A stretch of 64,000 nucleotides of DNA from Streptomyces coelicoflavus (GTDB taxonomy: Bacteria; Actinomycetota; Actinomycetes; Streptomycetales; Streptomycetaceae): contig NZ_BEWB01000005.1 of NCBI RefSeq assembly GCF_003112555.1, positions 62,001 to 126,000 on the forward strand. Reading direction: 5' to 3'. The notes below the pieces were generated by a model that was not told the origin of the DNA, did not search any database, and worked only from the letters and a program-made list of their open reading frames with translations. Position numbers and translations under genes: made by a program. Shown in pieces: positions 47,871 to 57,431 of this stretch (its first letter is position 1; each line of letters opens with the position of its first letter).

Positions 47871-48533
47871 TCACCCGGGTGCCACGAACCCCGACTCGTA
47901 CGCCGTGATCACCGCCTGGGTGCGGTCCCGCGCCCCCAGCTTCGCCAGTACGGCGCTCACGTGCGACTTCACCGTCTCCGTGCCGACGACCAGCCGCGCG
48001 GCGATCTCCGCGTTCGACAACCCCCGCGCCATCAGCCGCAGCACCTCGCCCTCCCGCTCGGTCAGCCGGGCCCGCTCCAACAGGGCGCGGGCCGCCCGGT
48101 TGCCGCCGCCGTCGCCGTACTCGGCGGCCAGCTGCCGCACCGAGGCGGGGAACAGCAGGGACTCGCCCTCGGCGATCAGCCGTACCGCGTGCACGATCTC
48201 GGCCGGGCGTGCGCGCTTGAGCAGGAACCCGTCCGCGCCGGCGCGCAGCGCCTCGTACACGTACTCGTCGTTCTCGAAGGTCGTCACCACCAGGATCCTC
48301 GGCGGGTCGGCCACCGTGCGCAGCAGCGCGCGCGTGGCCTCGATGCCGTCGAGGAGCGGCATCCGGACGTCCATGGCGACCACGTCCGGCCGCACCTGCC
48401 GCACCAGCGGAATGACCGCCGCCCCGTCGGCCGCCTCCCCGACCACCTCGATGTCGGGCTGCGCCTCCAGCACGGCCCGCAGACCGGCACGTACCAGGGG
48501 TTCGTCGTCCACGAGGAGCACTCTGACCGGCAT
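47871..48533 (-). CDS. NarL/LuxR-type response regulator
   Basis: 220 residues. Receiver domain: [20 protein letters not shown], phospho-acceptor Asp in [20 protein letters not shown] near residue 54, and Lys in GFLLKRARP near 104. The LuxR-type HTH at the C-terminus reads [20 protein letters not shown] then [20 protein letters not shown]. It starts 14 bp after the kinase gene stop and is clearly the partner. The likely target is the ABC exporter operon divergent from the kinase. Confidence 0.95.
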   Translation of the reverse strand: MPVRVLLVDDEPLVRAGLRAVLEAQPDIEVVGEAADGAAVIPLVRQVRPDVVAMDVRMPLLDGIEATRALLRTVADPPRILVVTTFENDEYVYEALRAGADGFLLKRARPAEIVHAVRLIAEGESLLFPASVRQLAAEYGDGGGNRAARALLERARLTEREGEVLRLMARGLSNAEIAARLVVGTETVKSHVSAVLAKLGARDRTQAVITAYESGFVAPG

Positions 48534-48547
48534 CCGGCCAGCGTAGA

Positions 48548-49714
48548 TCAGCCCAACGGCAGCTCGACACGCACCTGCCAGTCACCGGCGCCGTCCGGCC
48601 CGGTGTGCGCCCGGCCGCCCAGCAGCGCGGCCCGCTCCCGTATGCCGCGCAGCCCGCTCCCGCGGCCGGGGGCGGCCCGGTCGTCCGGCAGCGGATTGCG
48701 CACGTCGAGGGTGAGCGCACCGTCCGCCACCGCGACGTGGACCAGGGTCGGCACCTCGCCCGCGTGCCGCAGCACGTTGGTCAGCGCCTCCTGGAGGATG
48801 CGGTAGCCCTCACGGGAGACGGCACCCGGCACCGTCTCCAGAGGCCCCGTGAACTCCGCGCCGACCTCGGCCCCGGAGGCGCGCGCGGATGCGAGCAGCC
48901 GGTCGGCGTCCGTGAGCGTCGGTCTGGAGCTCACCGGCCGATCCGCCTCGCGCAGCACGCCGAGCACCCGCTCGAGGTCCTCCAGGGCCGCCCTCCCCGT
49001 CTCCTCGATCGCGGTCAGGGCCCGGTCGGTGAACTCGGCGCTGTTCGCCGCGCGCGCGGCACCCGCCTGGACGACGGCGACGGTCAGCGCGTGACCGATG
49101 GAGTCGTGCAACTCGCGCGCGATGCGGTTGCGTTCCAGGAGCTGCTCGGTGCGTTCCTCGAGGGCGCCGAGCCGTTCGGCGGCGGACGGGCCGAGGAGAC
49201 GGAGGGCGAGCCGGGTGATGAGCTGCCCCGAGCCCACCACGACCGCGGCGAGCAGCAGCAGCGGCAGCGGCGAGAGCAGGCCGTACCACCAGTGGTCGCC
49301 CGCGAGGCGGACGTACGAGCCGTCCCCCTGGCGGCCGCCCCGCGCCGCGTTCATCAGGTCTATGGCGAGGACGGGCAGCTGGACGGTGAGCATCGCGACG
49401 CAGGAGCCGATGACGAGGCGGGCCTCCAGCCACACGACCGTGCGGGCACGGTCGGCCCAGGTCGCGGAGGGCGCGACGACGATGTCCATGGTCGCGTCGT
49501 CCGGGCGGTGGCCGGTCAGCAGCAGTCTGGCCTGCACACCCTCGACCACCCGCATCCCGGGCACCAGCCCGGCGGCCGCCAGCGGCAGCACCGACGCGAA
49601 CGCCCACGCCTCGTCGACGAAGATCCACATGGCGGGCCACACCACGGCCATGAAGAGGTGCAGCCATCGTGTGTACGTCACCACCCGGCCGAACGGGCGC
49701 AGCAAACGGACCAT
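48548..49714 (-). CDS. NarL-family sensor histidine kinase
   Basis: 388 residues; GGGAGGAT precedes the ATG. The N-terminal half has four hydrophobic segments, including [16 protein letters not shown] (~20), [15 protein letters not shown] (~38), [20 protein letters not shown] (~103) and [18 protein letters not shown] (~148). The HisKA_3 box is [20 protein letters not shown] near 190-209. The ATPase N-box region includes [14 protein letters not shown] near 300, then [16 protein letters not shown]. It probably senses a membrane-related signal, as in kinases next to ABC exporters. It is divergent from the ABC genes across 108 bp. Confidence 0.93.
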   Translation of the reverse strand: MVRLLRPFGRVVTYTRWLHLFMAVVWPAMWIFVDEAWAFASVLPLAAAGLVPGMRVVEGVQARLLLTGHRPDDATMDIVVAPSATWADRARTVVWLEARLVIGSCVAMLTVQLPVLAIDLMNAARGGRQGDGSYVRLAGDHWWYGLLSPLPLLLLAAVVVGSGQLITRLALRLLGPSAAERLGALEERTEQLLERNRIARELHDSIGHALTVAVVQAGAARAANSAEFTDRALTAIEETGRAALEDLERVLGVLREADRPVSSRPTLTDADRLLASARASGAEVGAEFTGPLETVPGAVSREGYRILQEALTNVLRHAGEVPTLVHVAVADGALTLDVRNPLPDDRAAPGRGSGLRGIRERAALLGGRAHTGPDGAGDWQVRVELPLG

Positions 49715-49822
49715 GCGCCCATCCTCCCAGCCGCCACCGACACCCGGCCTCCCCCGCACGGGGGAGCAGGTCTCCACCGGTGGGGGAGGCCCCGCCCCCG
49801 CACGGACCGGCACGCTGCTGCC

Positions 49823-50743
49823 ATGACCAGCATCGACGTCCAGAGCCTCACCAAGGAGTACGGCACCCGACGAGCCGTCGACGACCTCACCTTCACCGTG
49901 CGCCCCGGCCGCGTCACCGGCTTCCTCGGCCCCAACGGCGCCGGCAAGTCCACCACCATGCGGCTCGTGCTGGGCCTGGACCGGCCCACCTCGGGGACCG
50001 CGACCGTCGGCGGACGCTCCTACACCGCCCTCCAGGAGCCGCTGCGGCACGTCGGCGCCCTGCTCGACGCGCACGCCGCCCACGGCTCGCGCACCGCGCG
50101 GGACCACCTCCGCGTTCTGGCCGCGAGCAACCGCGTCCCCGCGCGACGGATCGACGAGGTGCTGGAGGAGACCGGCATCGCGTCCGTGGCCCGCCGCCGG
50201 GTGAAGACGTACTCCCTGGGCATGCGCCAGCGGCTGGGCATCGCCGCCGCGCTGCTGGGCGATCCCGAGGTGGTGATGCTGGACGAGCCGTCCAACGGGC
50301 TGGACCCCGAGGGCATCATCTGGATCCGCGAACTGCTGCGCCGCCTCGCGGCCGAGGGGCGCACGGTCCTGGTCTCCAGCCACCTGATGAACGAGACCGC
50401 GTCCTTCGCCGACCACCTGGTCGTCCTCGGCCGGGGCCGCCTGCTCGCCGACACGCCGATGCGGGAGTTCATCGACGCCCGCGTGCGGCCGCGGGTCCGC
50501 GTCCGGACGCCGGACGCGACCGCTCTGAAGGCCGCTCTCGCCCGGCACGGCCACGACGCCGTGGAACACGACGACGGGTACTGGACCGTGCACCACGCAC
50601 GCGTGGACGACGTCGGCCGGATCGTGTCCGGCGCGGGCGTGCCCGTCCTCGAACTGGCCGCCGACGAAGGCACGCTGGAACAGGCCTACCTCGACCTGAC
50701 CGCCACAGAGACCGAGTTCACCGCACAGCCCCAGGAGGCCTGA
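49823..50743 (+). CDS. ABC transporter ATP-binding subunit (ABC-2 export type)
   Basis: 306 residues. Walker A LGPNGAGKSTTMRLVLGL is near residues 36-53, the ABC signature YSLGMRQRLGIAAALLG near 134, and Walker B VVMLDEPSNGLDPEG near 153. A switch His follows in LVSSHLMNE. The C-terminal ~80 residues form the DUF4162-like extension common in exporters for antibiotics, lipids or peptides. The permease gene follows two bases after the stop. Control by the divergent two-component system is likely. Confidence 0.93.
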   Translation: MTSIDVQSLTKEYGTRRAVDDLTFTVRPGRVTGFLGPNGAGKSTTMRLVLGLDRPTSGTATVGGRSYTALQEPLRHVGALLDAHAAHGSRTARDHLRVLAASNRVPARRIDEVLEETGIASVARRRVKTYSLGMRQRLGIAAALLGDPEVVMLDEPSNGLDPEGIIWIRELLRRLAAEGRTVLVSSHLMNETASFADHLVVLGRGRLLADTPMREFIDARVRPRVRVRTPDATALKAALARHGHDAVEHDDGYWTVHHARVDDVGRIVSGAGVPVLELAADEGTLEQAYLDLTATETEFTAQPQEA

Positions 50744-50745
50744 CC

Positions 50746-51471
50746 ATGAACCTCGCGCCCGTCCTCCGCGCGGAGGCGCTGAAAGTGCTCACCCTGCGCT
50801 CGCTGTGCGGCACCCTGCTGGCCCTGTTCGCCGCCACCACGGCGTTCTCCGCGCTGGCGGGAGTGTCCGACACCTCCGATCCGGACTTCGACCCGCTCTT
50901 CATGGCCCTGTCCGGGATCATGCCGGGCCAGATCGCCGCCATCGCCTTCGGCGCCGTCGTCGTCTCCAGCGAGTACCAGGGCAACGGGATCCGGCTCACC
51001 CTGGCCGCGGTTCCGCAGCGGGGGCGGTGGTTCGCGGCGAAGCTGGCGGTCGTCGCCGTCCCCGTCCTCGGGGTGGGACTGCTCACCGCGTCGGCCGCCC
51101 TGCTCGCCGCTCGCGCGGGCCTCGGCGCGGCGGCGGACGGGCTCACCGCCGGCGAGCAGGTCCGGGGCGTCGTGGGCTGCGGGATCTACCTCATGCTCAT
51201 GGCCCTCTTCGCGGCCGGCCTGACCACCCTGTTCCGCAGCGGCGTCGCCACGCTGTCCACCCTGATCCCGTTCATCCTGATCGTCTCCTTCGTCATCGGG
51301 GACGCCGCGGGGACGGTCGCCGACTTCCTGCCGGACAAGGCCGGGCAGATCGTCCTGTACCAGACGCACGAAGGGACCCTGGGGCCCTGGACCGGGCTCG
51401 CGGTGACCGCGGTCTGGACGGCGGTCGCGCTCCTCGCCGGATTCTGGCAGCTGCGCCGCCGGGACGCCTGA
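50746..51471 (+). CDS. ABC-2 type permease subunit
   Basis: 241 residues; CAGGAGG lies before the ATG. Six hydrophobic segments can be drawn: LCGTLLALFAATTAFSALA (~20), IAAIAFGAVVVSSEY (~63), LAVVAVPVLGVGLLTASAAL (~95), VVGCGIYLMLMALFAAGLTT (~142), LIPFILIVSFVIGDAAG (~170) and WTGLAVTAVWTAVALLAGF (~215). It forms an exporter with the preceding ATPase. The substrate is unknown. Confidence 0.92.
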   Translation: MNLAPVLRAEALKVLTLRSLCGTLLALFAATTAFSALAGVSDTSDPDFDPLFMALSGIMPGQIAAIAFGAVVVSSEYQGNGIRLTLAAVPQRGRWFAAKLAVVAVPVLGVGLLTASAALLAARAGLGAAADGLTAGEQVRGVVGCGIYLMLMALFAAGLTTLFRSGVATLSTLIPFILIVSFVIGDAAGTVADFLPDKAGQIVLYQTHEGTLGPWTGLAVTAVWTAVALLAGFWQLRRRDA

Positions 51472-51553
51472 CCACCGGGACGCCTGACCACCGGAACGCG
51501 GTGGCCGGACTGACGGCCCGCCAATTGTCAGTGGCGGCGGGTTTACTGGACAC

Positions 51554-51994
51554 ATGGACATCGCGCGGCACCTCGCCCTCATCGACGAGCTGTGCTTCCG
51601 GCCCTTCCCGGCGGAACACGGCCCGTCGGACGGGGGCGCCGCGGGTCCCGGGCGCTTCACGGCCGTGCTGGCGAGCAGTCACGGCCTGCGCGGCAGCGAC
51701 CCGGCGGAACGGGCGGCGACGGTGGAGCAGTACGAGAAGGGGCGGGACGCCCTCTACGAACGGCTCGCCCCGCGCTGGGGCGAGACGGCCCCCTGGAACC
51801 TGCGGACGGTCCTGCTGCGGACCGAGCGGGAGGAGATACCCGAGCCGTGGGCCGGCCTGAGCGTCCACGCGCGCGTGGCGTACCTCTGGGAGGCGGAGGG
51901 CACCGGCCGCTGGGTCGCGGTGGCCGTCGCCGACCGGGACGCCGCGGACGAGGTGCGGCTGCTCGCGGTCGTCACCGAGGAGGCGCCACCGTGA
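51554..51994 (+). CDS. Uncharacterised 146-residue protein
   Basis: A small acidic cytoplasmic protein that I do not recognise. Segments include DIARHLALIDELCFRPFPAE at the N-terminus, EKGRDALYERLAPRWGETAP in the middle, and a C-terminal part reading GRWVAVAVADRDAADEVRLL. A TTTACTG-like -10 is about ten bases before the ATG and no Shine-Dalgarno is evident. It lies between the ABC permease and the opposite-strand mug gene, nine bp from the latter's stop. Confidence 0.7.
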   Translation: MDIARHLALIDELCFRPFPAEHGPSDGGAAGPGRFTAVLASSHGLRGSDPAERAATVEQYEKGRDALYERLAPRWGETAPWNLRTVLLRTEREEIPEPWAGLSVHARVAYLWEAEGTGRWVAVAVADRDAADEVRLLAVVTEEAPP

Positions 51995-52003
51995 CCACCC
52001 GGC

Positions 52004-52564
52004 CTACGCCTGGGACGGCCGCGCTTCCGCCGCGACCCGCAGCCGGGCGTACTCCTCCGCCATCGTCCGCGCCGTCCAGTGCGCGTTGAGCCCGCTAGGG
52101 TTGGGCAGCACCCACACCCGCGTGCCGCCGAACGTCCGCTCCTGCGGCCCCACTCGCGCCTTCCGCTCGTCGAAGGCCATCCGGTACGCGGTGACACCGA
52201 CCACGGCCAGCCAACGGGGCCGCAGCCGCGCCACCTTGGCGACCAGCAGCCGCCCGCCCTCCCGGTACTCCTCGGCGGTCAGCTCGTCCGCCCGCGCACT
52301 GGCCCGCGCCACGACGTTCGTGATGCCGAGCCCGTAGGACGGGAGCTCGTCCTGCTCCGAGGGCTTCAGCAGCCGGGGGGTGAACCCGGACAGATGCAGG
52401 ACCGGCCAGAAGCGGTTGCCGGGACGGGCGAAGTGGTGGCCCGTCGCCGCCGACAGCAGGCCCGGGTTGATGCCGCAGAACAGCACGTGGAGGCCGTCCG
52501 CGACGACGTCCGGCAGCAGACGGTCGCGGGCGGCCTCCAGCTCGGCCCGGGTGAAGCGGGTCAG
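52004..52564 (-). CDS. mug: Mismatch-specific uracil/thymine DNA glycosylase (Mug)
   Basis: 186 residues if it starts at CTG 52564. FCGINPGLLSAATGHHFARP near 29-48 contains the GINPG catalytic motif, GNRFWPVLHLSGF follows, and WVLPNPSGLNAHW near 154 is the second family motif. Mug removes uracil or ethenocytosine opposite G. No ATG, GTG or TTG lies near the expected N-terminus (TRFTRAELEAARDRLLPD). The CTG overlaps the purB stop as CTGA, exactly where an ATGA or GTGA junction would be expected. A rare CTG start coupled to purB is therefore my best reading. Confidence 0.85.
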   Translation of the reverse strand: MTRFTRAELEAARDRLLPDVVADGLHVLFCGINPGLLSAATGHHFARPGNRFWPVLHLSGFTPRLLKPSEQDELPSYGLGITNVVARASARADELTAEEYREGGRLLVAKVARLRPRWLAVVGVTAYRMAFDERKARVGPQERTFGGTRVWVLPNPSGLNAHWTARTMAEEYARLRVAAEARPSQA

Positions 52565-54003
52565 AGGATGGCTCCCGGGGTGTAGCCGGCGGCCTCCGGG
52601 TGCCGCTTGACGATCGCGTCGATCCGTCCGACGACGACACCGACCTGGTCGGCCGCGGCGCCGGTGAACGAGAGCTTGTCGGCCATCAGGGCGTCCAGGG
52701 CGGCACGGTCCAGCGGGATGCGCTCGTCGGCGGCCAGCTTGTCGAGGAGCTCGTTGCGCTCGGCGCCCTGCTCGCGCATGGCCAGTGCGGAGGCGACGGC
52801 GTTCTCCTTGATCGCCTCGTGGGCGACCTCGCGGCCCACTCCGGCCCGCACCGCGCCCATCAGCACCTTGGTGGTAGCGAGGAACGGCAGGTAGCGGTCC
52901 AGCTCCCGGGCCACGACGGCCGGGAAGGCACCGAACTCGTCGAGCACGGTCAGGAACGTCTCCAGGAGCCCGTCCAGCGCGAAGAACGCGTCCGGGAGCG
53001 CCACCCGGCGCACCACCGAGCAGGACACGTCGCCCTCGTTCCACTGGTCGCCCGCCAGCTCGCCGGTCATCGAGGCGTAGCCGCGCAGGATCACCATGAG
53101 GCCGTTGACGCGCTCGCAGGAGCGGGTGTTCATCTTGTGCGGCATCGCGGACGAGCCGACCTGGCCGGGCTTGAAGCCCTCGGTGACCAGCTCGTGCCCG
53201 GCCATCAGCCGGATCGTCTTGGCCAGCGAGGAGGGCGCCGCCGCCAGCTGCACCAGGGCGGTGACGACCTCGTAGTCCAGGGAGCGCGGGTAGACCTGGC
53301 CGACCGAGGTGAAGGCCTCGGAGAAGCCCAGGTGCCCGGCGATCCGCTGCTCCAGCTCGGCGAGCTTGCCCGCGTCGCCGCCCAGCAGGTCCAGCATGTC
53401 CTGCGCGGTGCCGACCGGACCCTTGATGCCGCGCAGCGGGTAGCGGCCGAGCAGCTCCTCCACCCGGCCGTACGCCACGAGCAGCTCGTCGGCAGCGGTG
53501 GCGAACCGCTTGCCCAGCGTCGTGGCCTGCGCGGCGACGTTGTGGGAGCGGCCGGCCATGACCAGCTCGCCGTACTCGCCGGCCAGCTTGCCGAGGCGGG
53601 CCAGGACGGCCACCGAGCGGTCCCGGATCAGCTCGAGGGAGAGCCGGACCTGGAGCTGCTCGACGTTCTCCGTGAGGTCGCGGGAGGTCATGCCCTTGTG
53701 CACGTGCTCGTGCCCGGCGAGGTCGTTGAACTCCTCGATCCGAGCCTTCACGTCGTGCCGGGTGACCTTCTCGCGCTCGGCGATCGAGGCCAGGTCGACC
53801 TGGTCGAGGACGCGCTCGTAGTCGGCGATCGCGGCGTCGGGCACCTCGATGCCCAGATCCTTCTGGGCCCGCAGCACGGCGAGCCAGAGCTGCCGCTCGA
53901 GCCTCACCTTCTGCTCGGGCGACCAGAGCGTGGCGAGCTCGACGGAGGCGTAGCGTCCGGCGAGGACGTTCGGGATGCGGGGCTTGGCGGGAGCGGAAGT
54001 CAC
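52561..54003 (-). CDS. purB: Adenylosuccinate lyase (purB)
   Basis: 480 residues from GTG 54003. The fumarase/aspartase superfamily signature GSSAMPHKMNTRSCERVNGL is near residues 276-295. Catalytic His regions are GHEHVHKGMTSRDLTE (~97) and AGRSHNVAAQATTLGKRFA (~150). It acts twice in purine synthesis, splitting fumarate from SAICAR and adenylosuccinate. Length suits the longer actinobacterial form. The stop overlaps the apparent CTG start of mug. No PurR-like site was seen in the 85-bp upstream gap. Confidence 0.96.
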   Translation of the reverse strand: MTSAPAKPRIPNVLAGRYASVELATLWSPEQKVRLERQLWLAVLRAQKDLGIEVPDAAIADYERVLDQVDLASIAEREKVTRHDVKARIEEFNDLAGHEHVHKGMTSRDLTENVEQLQVRLSLELIRDRSVAVLARLGKLAGEYGELVMAGRSHNVAAQATTLGKRFATAADELLVAYGRVEELLGRYPLRGIKGPVGTAQDMLDLLGGDAGKLAELEQRIAGHLGFSEAFTSVGQVYPRSLDYEVVTALVQLAAAPSSLAKTIRLMAGHELVTEGFKPGQVGSSAMPHKMNTRSCERVNGLMVILRGYASMTGELAGDQWNEGDVSCSVVRRVALPDAFFALDGLLETFLTVLDEFGAFPAVVARELDRYLPFLATTKVLMGAVRAGVGREVAHEAIKENAVASALAMREQGAERNELLDKLAADERIPLDRAALDALMADKLSFTGAAADQVGVVVGRIDAIVKRHPEAAGYTPGAIL

Positions 54004-54088
54004 GTGGACGGATTCTACTGGCGATTCGTGCAGGTCGGCGCCGCGGGGCCGTTCGTCGGAACCTACGAAGCGCCCGTGGTGCCGGGGA

Positions 54089-54871
54089 TCACCGCGCGGG
54101 GTCCTCGTAGGGCAGCAGGTCCGGGCGCTTGGGCGGCAGGCCGTCCCCGGACGAGCGGCCGGTCAGCCTGCGGCCTATCCAGGGCAGCAGATGCTGCCGG
54201 GTGAACCGGACGTCCGCGGTCCTGCGCGCCATCCAGCCCGGCGGCGGCGTCGCCGGAACAGGCGCGTGCCACTCGGAGTCCTCCGGCTCGTGGCCGAGCG
54301 ACTGCCACACCGCCTCCGCGACCCGGCGGTGGCCCTCGGCGGTCAGGTGCAGCCGGTCCACGTCCCACAGCCGCGGATCGGCCAGCGACCGGGCCGAGTA
54401 CAGGTCGACGACCACGGCGCCGTGCCGCTCCGCGAGGTCGTCGATGACGGCGAACAGCGCCTCCATCCGAGGCCGGAACCGCTCGAGCACCGGACCCTGA
54501 CGGCCCGGGCTGCGCATCAGCACCAGCTGCTCGCAGTGCGGCGCGAGCCGCTCCACGGCCTGGGTCAGCAGGTCCCGTACGCGGGCCATGTCGCACTTGG
54601 GCCGCAGTGTGTCGTTGAGCCCGCCGACCAGCGTGATCACGTCGGCTCCCATGGCCGCGGCCACGTCCACCTGCTCGTCGACGATCTGCTCGATCAGCTT
54701 TCCCCGCACCGCCAGGTTGGCGTACCGGAAACCGGGGGAGCGGGCCGCCATCCGCGCGGCGAGCAGGTCGGCCCATCCCCGGTAGGAGCCGTCGGGCAGC
54801 AGGTCCGACATGCCCTCGGTGAAGGAGTCGCCGACGGCGACGAGACTGGTGTATGTGGGGTTCGTCTGCAT
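54089..54871 (-). CDS. SGNH/GDSL-family hydrolase
   Basis: 260 residues from ATG 54871. Block I VAVGDSFTEGMSDLL near residues 11-25 holds the catalytic Ser. Block II is NLAVRGKLIEQIV, block III is TLVGGLNDTLRP near 78-89, and the Asp-His pair is in DVDRLHLTAEGHRRV near 190. There is no signal peptide, so a cytoplasmic esterase is likely. The C-terminal ~60 residues are Arg/Pro-rich and probably loose. The upstream region is short and the neighbouring CBS genes are on the same strand, 106 bp away. Confidence 0.9.
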   Translation of the reverse strand: MQTNPTYTSLVAVGDSFTEGMSDLLPDGSYRGWADLLAARMAARSPGFRYANLAVRGKLIEQIVDEQVDVAAAMGADVITLVGGLNDTLRPKCDMARVRDLLTQAVERLAPHCEQLVLMRSPGRQGPVLERFRPRMEALFAVIDDLAERHGAVVVDLYSARSLADPRLWDVDRLHLTAEGHRRVAEAVWQSLGHEPEDSEWHAPVPATPPPGWMARRTADVRFTRQHLLPWIGRRLTGRSSGDGLPPKRPDLLPYEDPAR

Positions 54872-54977
54872 GGCGAACGAAATGGTAGCCCCTGCACATA
54901 CCCGCCGGTCGGTCACCCTCGGGCAGCGGCAGCGGCAGCGGCAATGGCAATGGCAGTGCCCGGTAGGCCGTCGCCGC

Positions 54978-55991
54978 TCACGTCCGCTGCCCGAACAGCT
55001 CCCGCAGTACGTCCTCCATGGTCACCAGGCCCGCGAGCCGCCCGTCCGAGCCGAGCACGGCCGCCAGATGGGTGCGGCTGCGCCGCATGGCGGTGAGCAC
55101 GTCGTCCAGCGGGGTGCGCTCGCGCACCCGGGCGATGGGGCGCATGTCCCGCAGCCGGAACGGCAGGTCCCGCGGCGAGGCGTCCAGGGCGTCCTTCACG
55201 TGCAGGTAGCCGACGATCCGCCGCCCGTCGTCCACCACCGGGAAACGGGAGAACCCCGACTGCGCCGACAGCCGCTCCAGCTGCTCCGGGGTGATGCCCA
55301 CGCGCGCGTGGACGACGCGCTCCAGCGGCAGCACCACGTCCCGCACCGGCCGCCGGCCGAGCTCCAGGGCGTCGTGCAGCCGCTCCCTGGCCCGGTCGTC
55401 GATCAGCCCCGCCTCGCCGGCGTCCTTGACGATCTCCGCCAGCTCCGCGTCCGTGAAGGTCGCCGCCACCTCGTTCTTCGCCTCGACCCTGAGCAGCTTG
55501 AGCAGCCCGTTGGCGAAGGCGTTGACCGTGAAGATCACCGGACGCAGGGCCCGGGACAGCGCCACCAGCGGCGGCCCGAGGATCAGCGCGCTGCGCACCG
55601 GCTCGGCCAGCGCGATGTTCTTGGGCACCATCTCGCCGAGCAGCATGTGCAGATACGTCGCCAGCGCCAGGGCGATCACGAAGGAGACCGCGTGCCCGGC
55701 CCCCGACGGCACGCCCATCGCGTGGAACACCGGCTCCAGCAGGTGCGCGATCGCCGGTTCCGCGACGATGCCGAGGACCAGCGTGCACAGCGTGATGCCG
55801 AGCTGCGCCGCCGCCAGCAGCGCCGACACGTGCTCCAGGCCCCACAGCACGCGCCTGGCACGGGCGTCGCCCTCCTCCGCGTACGGCTCCACCTGACTGC
55901 GGCGCACCGAGATCAGCGCGAACTCCGCGCCCACGAAGAACGCGTTGACGACCAGCGTCGCCAGACCGATCAGCAGCTGTACGGCGGTCAC
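54978..55991 (-). CDS. CNNM/DUF21-CBS membrane protein (hemolysin C/CorC-like), short
   Basis: 337 residues from GTG 55991. The DUF21 membrane domain covers residues 1-180: LLIGLATLVVNAFFVGAEFA, AAAQLGITLCTLVLGIVAEP and LALATYLHMLLGEMVPKNIA. Two CBS domains follow: VVLPLERVVHARVGITPEQL, GFSRFPVVDDGRRIVGYLHV, and near the end LTAMRRSRTHLAAVLGSDGR then GLVTMEDVLRELFGQ. It lacks the C-terminal CorC_HlyC domain. Such proteins are linked to Mg2+ or other cation efflux. The start overlaps the stop of its longer paralogue, so the two may form a heteromer. Confidence 0.9.
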   Translation of the reverse strand: MTAVQLLIGLATLVVNAFFVGAEFALISVRRSQVEPYAEEGDARARRVLWGLEHVSALLAAAQLGITLCTLVLGIVAEPAIAHLLEPVFHAMGVPSGAGHAVSFVIALALATYLHMLLGEMVPKNIALAEPVRSALILGPPLVALSRALRPVIFTVNAFANGLLKLLRVEAKNEVAATFTDAELAEIVKDAGEAGLIDDRARERLHDALELGRRPVRDVVLPLERVVHARVGITPEQLERLSAQSGFSRFPVVDDGRRIVGYLHVKDALDASPRDLPFRLRDMRPIARVRERTPLDDVLTAMRRSRTHLAAVLGSDGRLAGLVTMEDVLRELFGQRT

Positions 55992-57349
55992 CGGCCGGCC
56001 TCCCCTTCGTCCTCCCCGGCGCCGGAGCCCGGGCCGGCCGCGTCGTTCAGCGGGGCGTGCATGAGCACCCTGGCGGCCCTGCGTCCCGTGGCGTCCACGA
56101 CGTCCAGCCGCCAGCCGGAGACGTCAACGCTGTCGCCGACGGCGGGGATGTGCCCGAGACCGGCCGCAACCAGCCCCGCGACCGTCTCGTACGGCCCCTC
56201 CGGCACCCGCAGCCCCAGCCGCTCGAGCCGGTCCACGCGTGCCGAGCCGTCGGCCCAGTACAGGGCGTGCCCCTCCTCGTCCGTGCCGGCCGGGTCGACG
56301 TCGGGCGTCTCGTGCGGATCGTGCTCGTCCCGCACCTGGCCGACGACCTCCTCGACGATGTCCTCCAGCGTGGCCACGCCCGCCGTCCCGCCGTACTCGT
56401 CGATCACCACGGCCATCGTGCGCCGTCCGGAGAGCCGGTCCAGGAGCCGGTCCACGGTCAGGGACTCGGGGACCAGGAGCGGCTCGCGCATGAGGTCGGC
56501 GACCGGCATCCCGGGCCGCCGCTCGGCGGGCACCGCGAGGACGTCCTTGACGTGCGCCGTGCCGACCACGGCGTCGAGGGACTCCCGGTAGACGGGGAAC
56601 CGGGACAGTCCCGTCGCCCGGGTCGCGTTCGCCACGTCCTCGCACGTCGCCCGCGCCTCCAGGGCCACGACCTGGACCCGCGGGGTCATCACCTGCTGCG
56701 CCGTCAGGTCGGCCAGGTTCAGGGTGCGCACGAACAACTCGGCGGTGTCGGCCTCCAGCGCGCCCTCCTTGGCCGAGTGCCGGGCGAGCGCCGCCAGCTC
56801 CTGCGGCCCGCGCGCGGACGCCAGTTCCTCGGCGGGCTCCACGCCGAAGCGGCGCACGACGCGGTTGGCGGTGTTGTTCAGATGGGTGATGAAAGGGCGG
56901 AAGACCGCGCTGAACCAGCGTTGCGGGCCGCCCACCCGCTTGGCCACGGCCAGCGGCGAGGAGATCGCCCAGTTCTTCGGCACCAGCTCGCCGACGATCA
57001 TCAGGAACACCGTCGACAGGGCCGTGCCCAGCACCAGTGCCAGCGAGGAGGCCGCCGAACGGGACACGCCCAGATCCTCCAGCGGCCCGGAGATCAGCGC
57101 CGCGACCGACGGCTCGGCGAGCATGCCGACCACCAGGTTGGTGACGGTGATGCCCAGCTGCGCGCCGGAGAGCTGGAAGGTCAGGTTCCGTACGCCCTTC
57201 AGGGCGCTCGCCGCGCCCCGCTCGCCGCGCTCCGCCGCGCGCTCCAGTTCGCCCCGTTCGACGGTGGTCAGCGAGAACTCGGCCGCGACGAAGGCGCCGC
57301 ACGCGAGCGAGAGCAGGATCGCCACCAGCAGCAGGAGCAGTTCGGTCAT
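55988..57349 (-). CDS. CNNM/DUF21-CBS-CorC_HlyC membrane protein, full length
   Basis: 453 residues. The DUF21 part starts LLLLLVAILLSLACGAFVAA and includes SGAQLGITVTNLVVGMLAEP and FLMIVGELVPKNWAI. The CBS pair has QQVMTPRVQVVALEARATCE, GLSRFPVYRESLDAVVGTAH and TMAVVIDEYGGTAGVATLED. The C-terminal CorC_HlyC domain (~350-430) ends with DVSGWRLDVVDATGRRAARV, then a short acidic tail. It is the family's usual length. It is translationally coupled to the shorter paralogue downstream. A role in cation export or membrane stress is inferred from the family. Confidence 0.92.
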   Translation of the reverse strand: MTELLLLLVAILLSLACGAFVAAEFSLTTVERGELERAAERGERGAASALKGVRNLTFQLSGAQLGITVTNLVVGMLAEPSVAALISGPLEDLGVSRSAASSLALVLGTALSTVFLMIVGELVPKNWAISSPLAVAKRVGGPQRWFSAVFRPFITHLNNTANRVVRRFGVEPAEELASARGPQELAALARHSAKEGALEADTAELFVRTLNLADLTAQQVMTPRVQVVALEARATCEDVANATRATGLSRFPVYRESLDAVVGTAHVKDVLAVPAERRPGMPVADLMREPLLVPESLTVDRLLDRLSGRRTMAVVIDEYGGTAGVATLEDIVEEVVGQVRDEHDPHETPDVDPAGTDEEGHALYWADGSARVDRLERLGLRVPEGPYETVAGLVAAGLGHIPAVGDSVDVSGWRLDVVDATGRRAARVLMHAPLNDAAGPGSGAGEDEGEAGR

Positions 57350-57431
57350 CGGGTCACCTCGAAACCATGATCGGCCAGGAACCGGAGGTCCGCCCGATGT
57401 TCAAGCCTTCAACCTTTCGCCTCGCGGCCGC

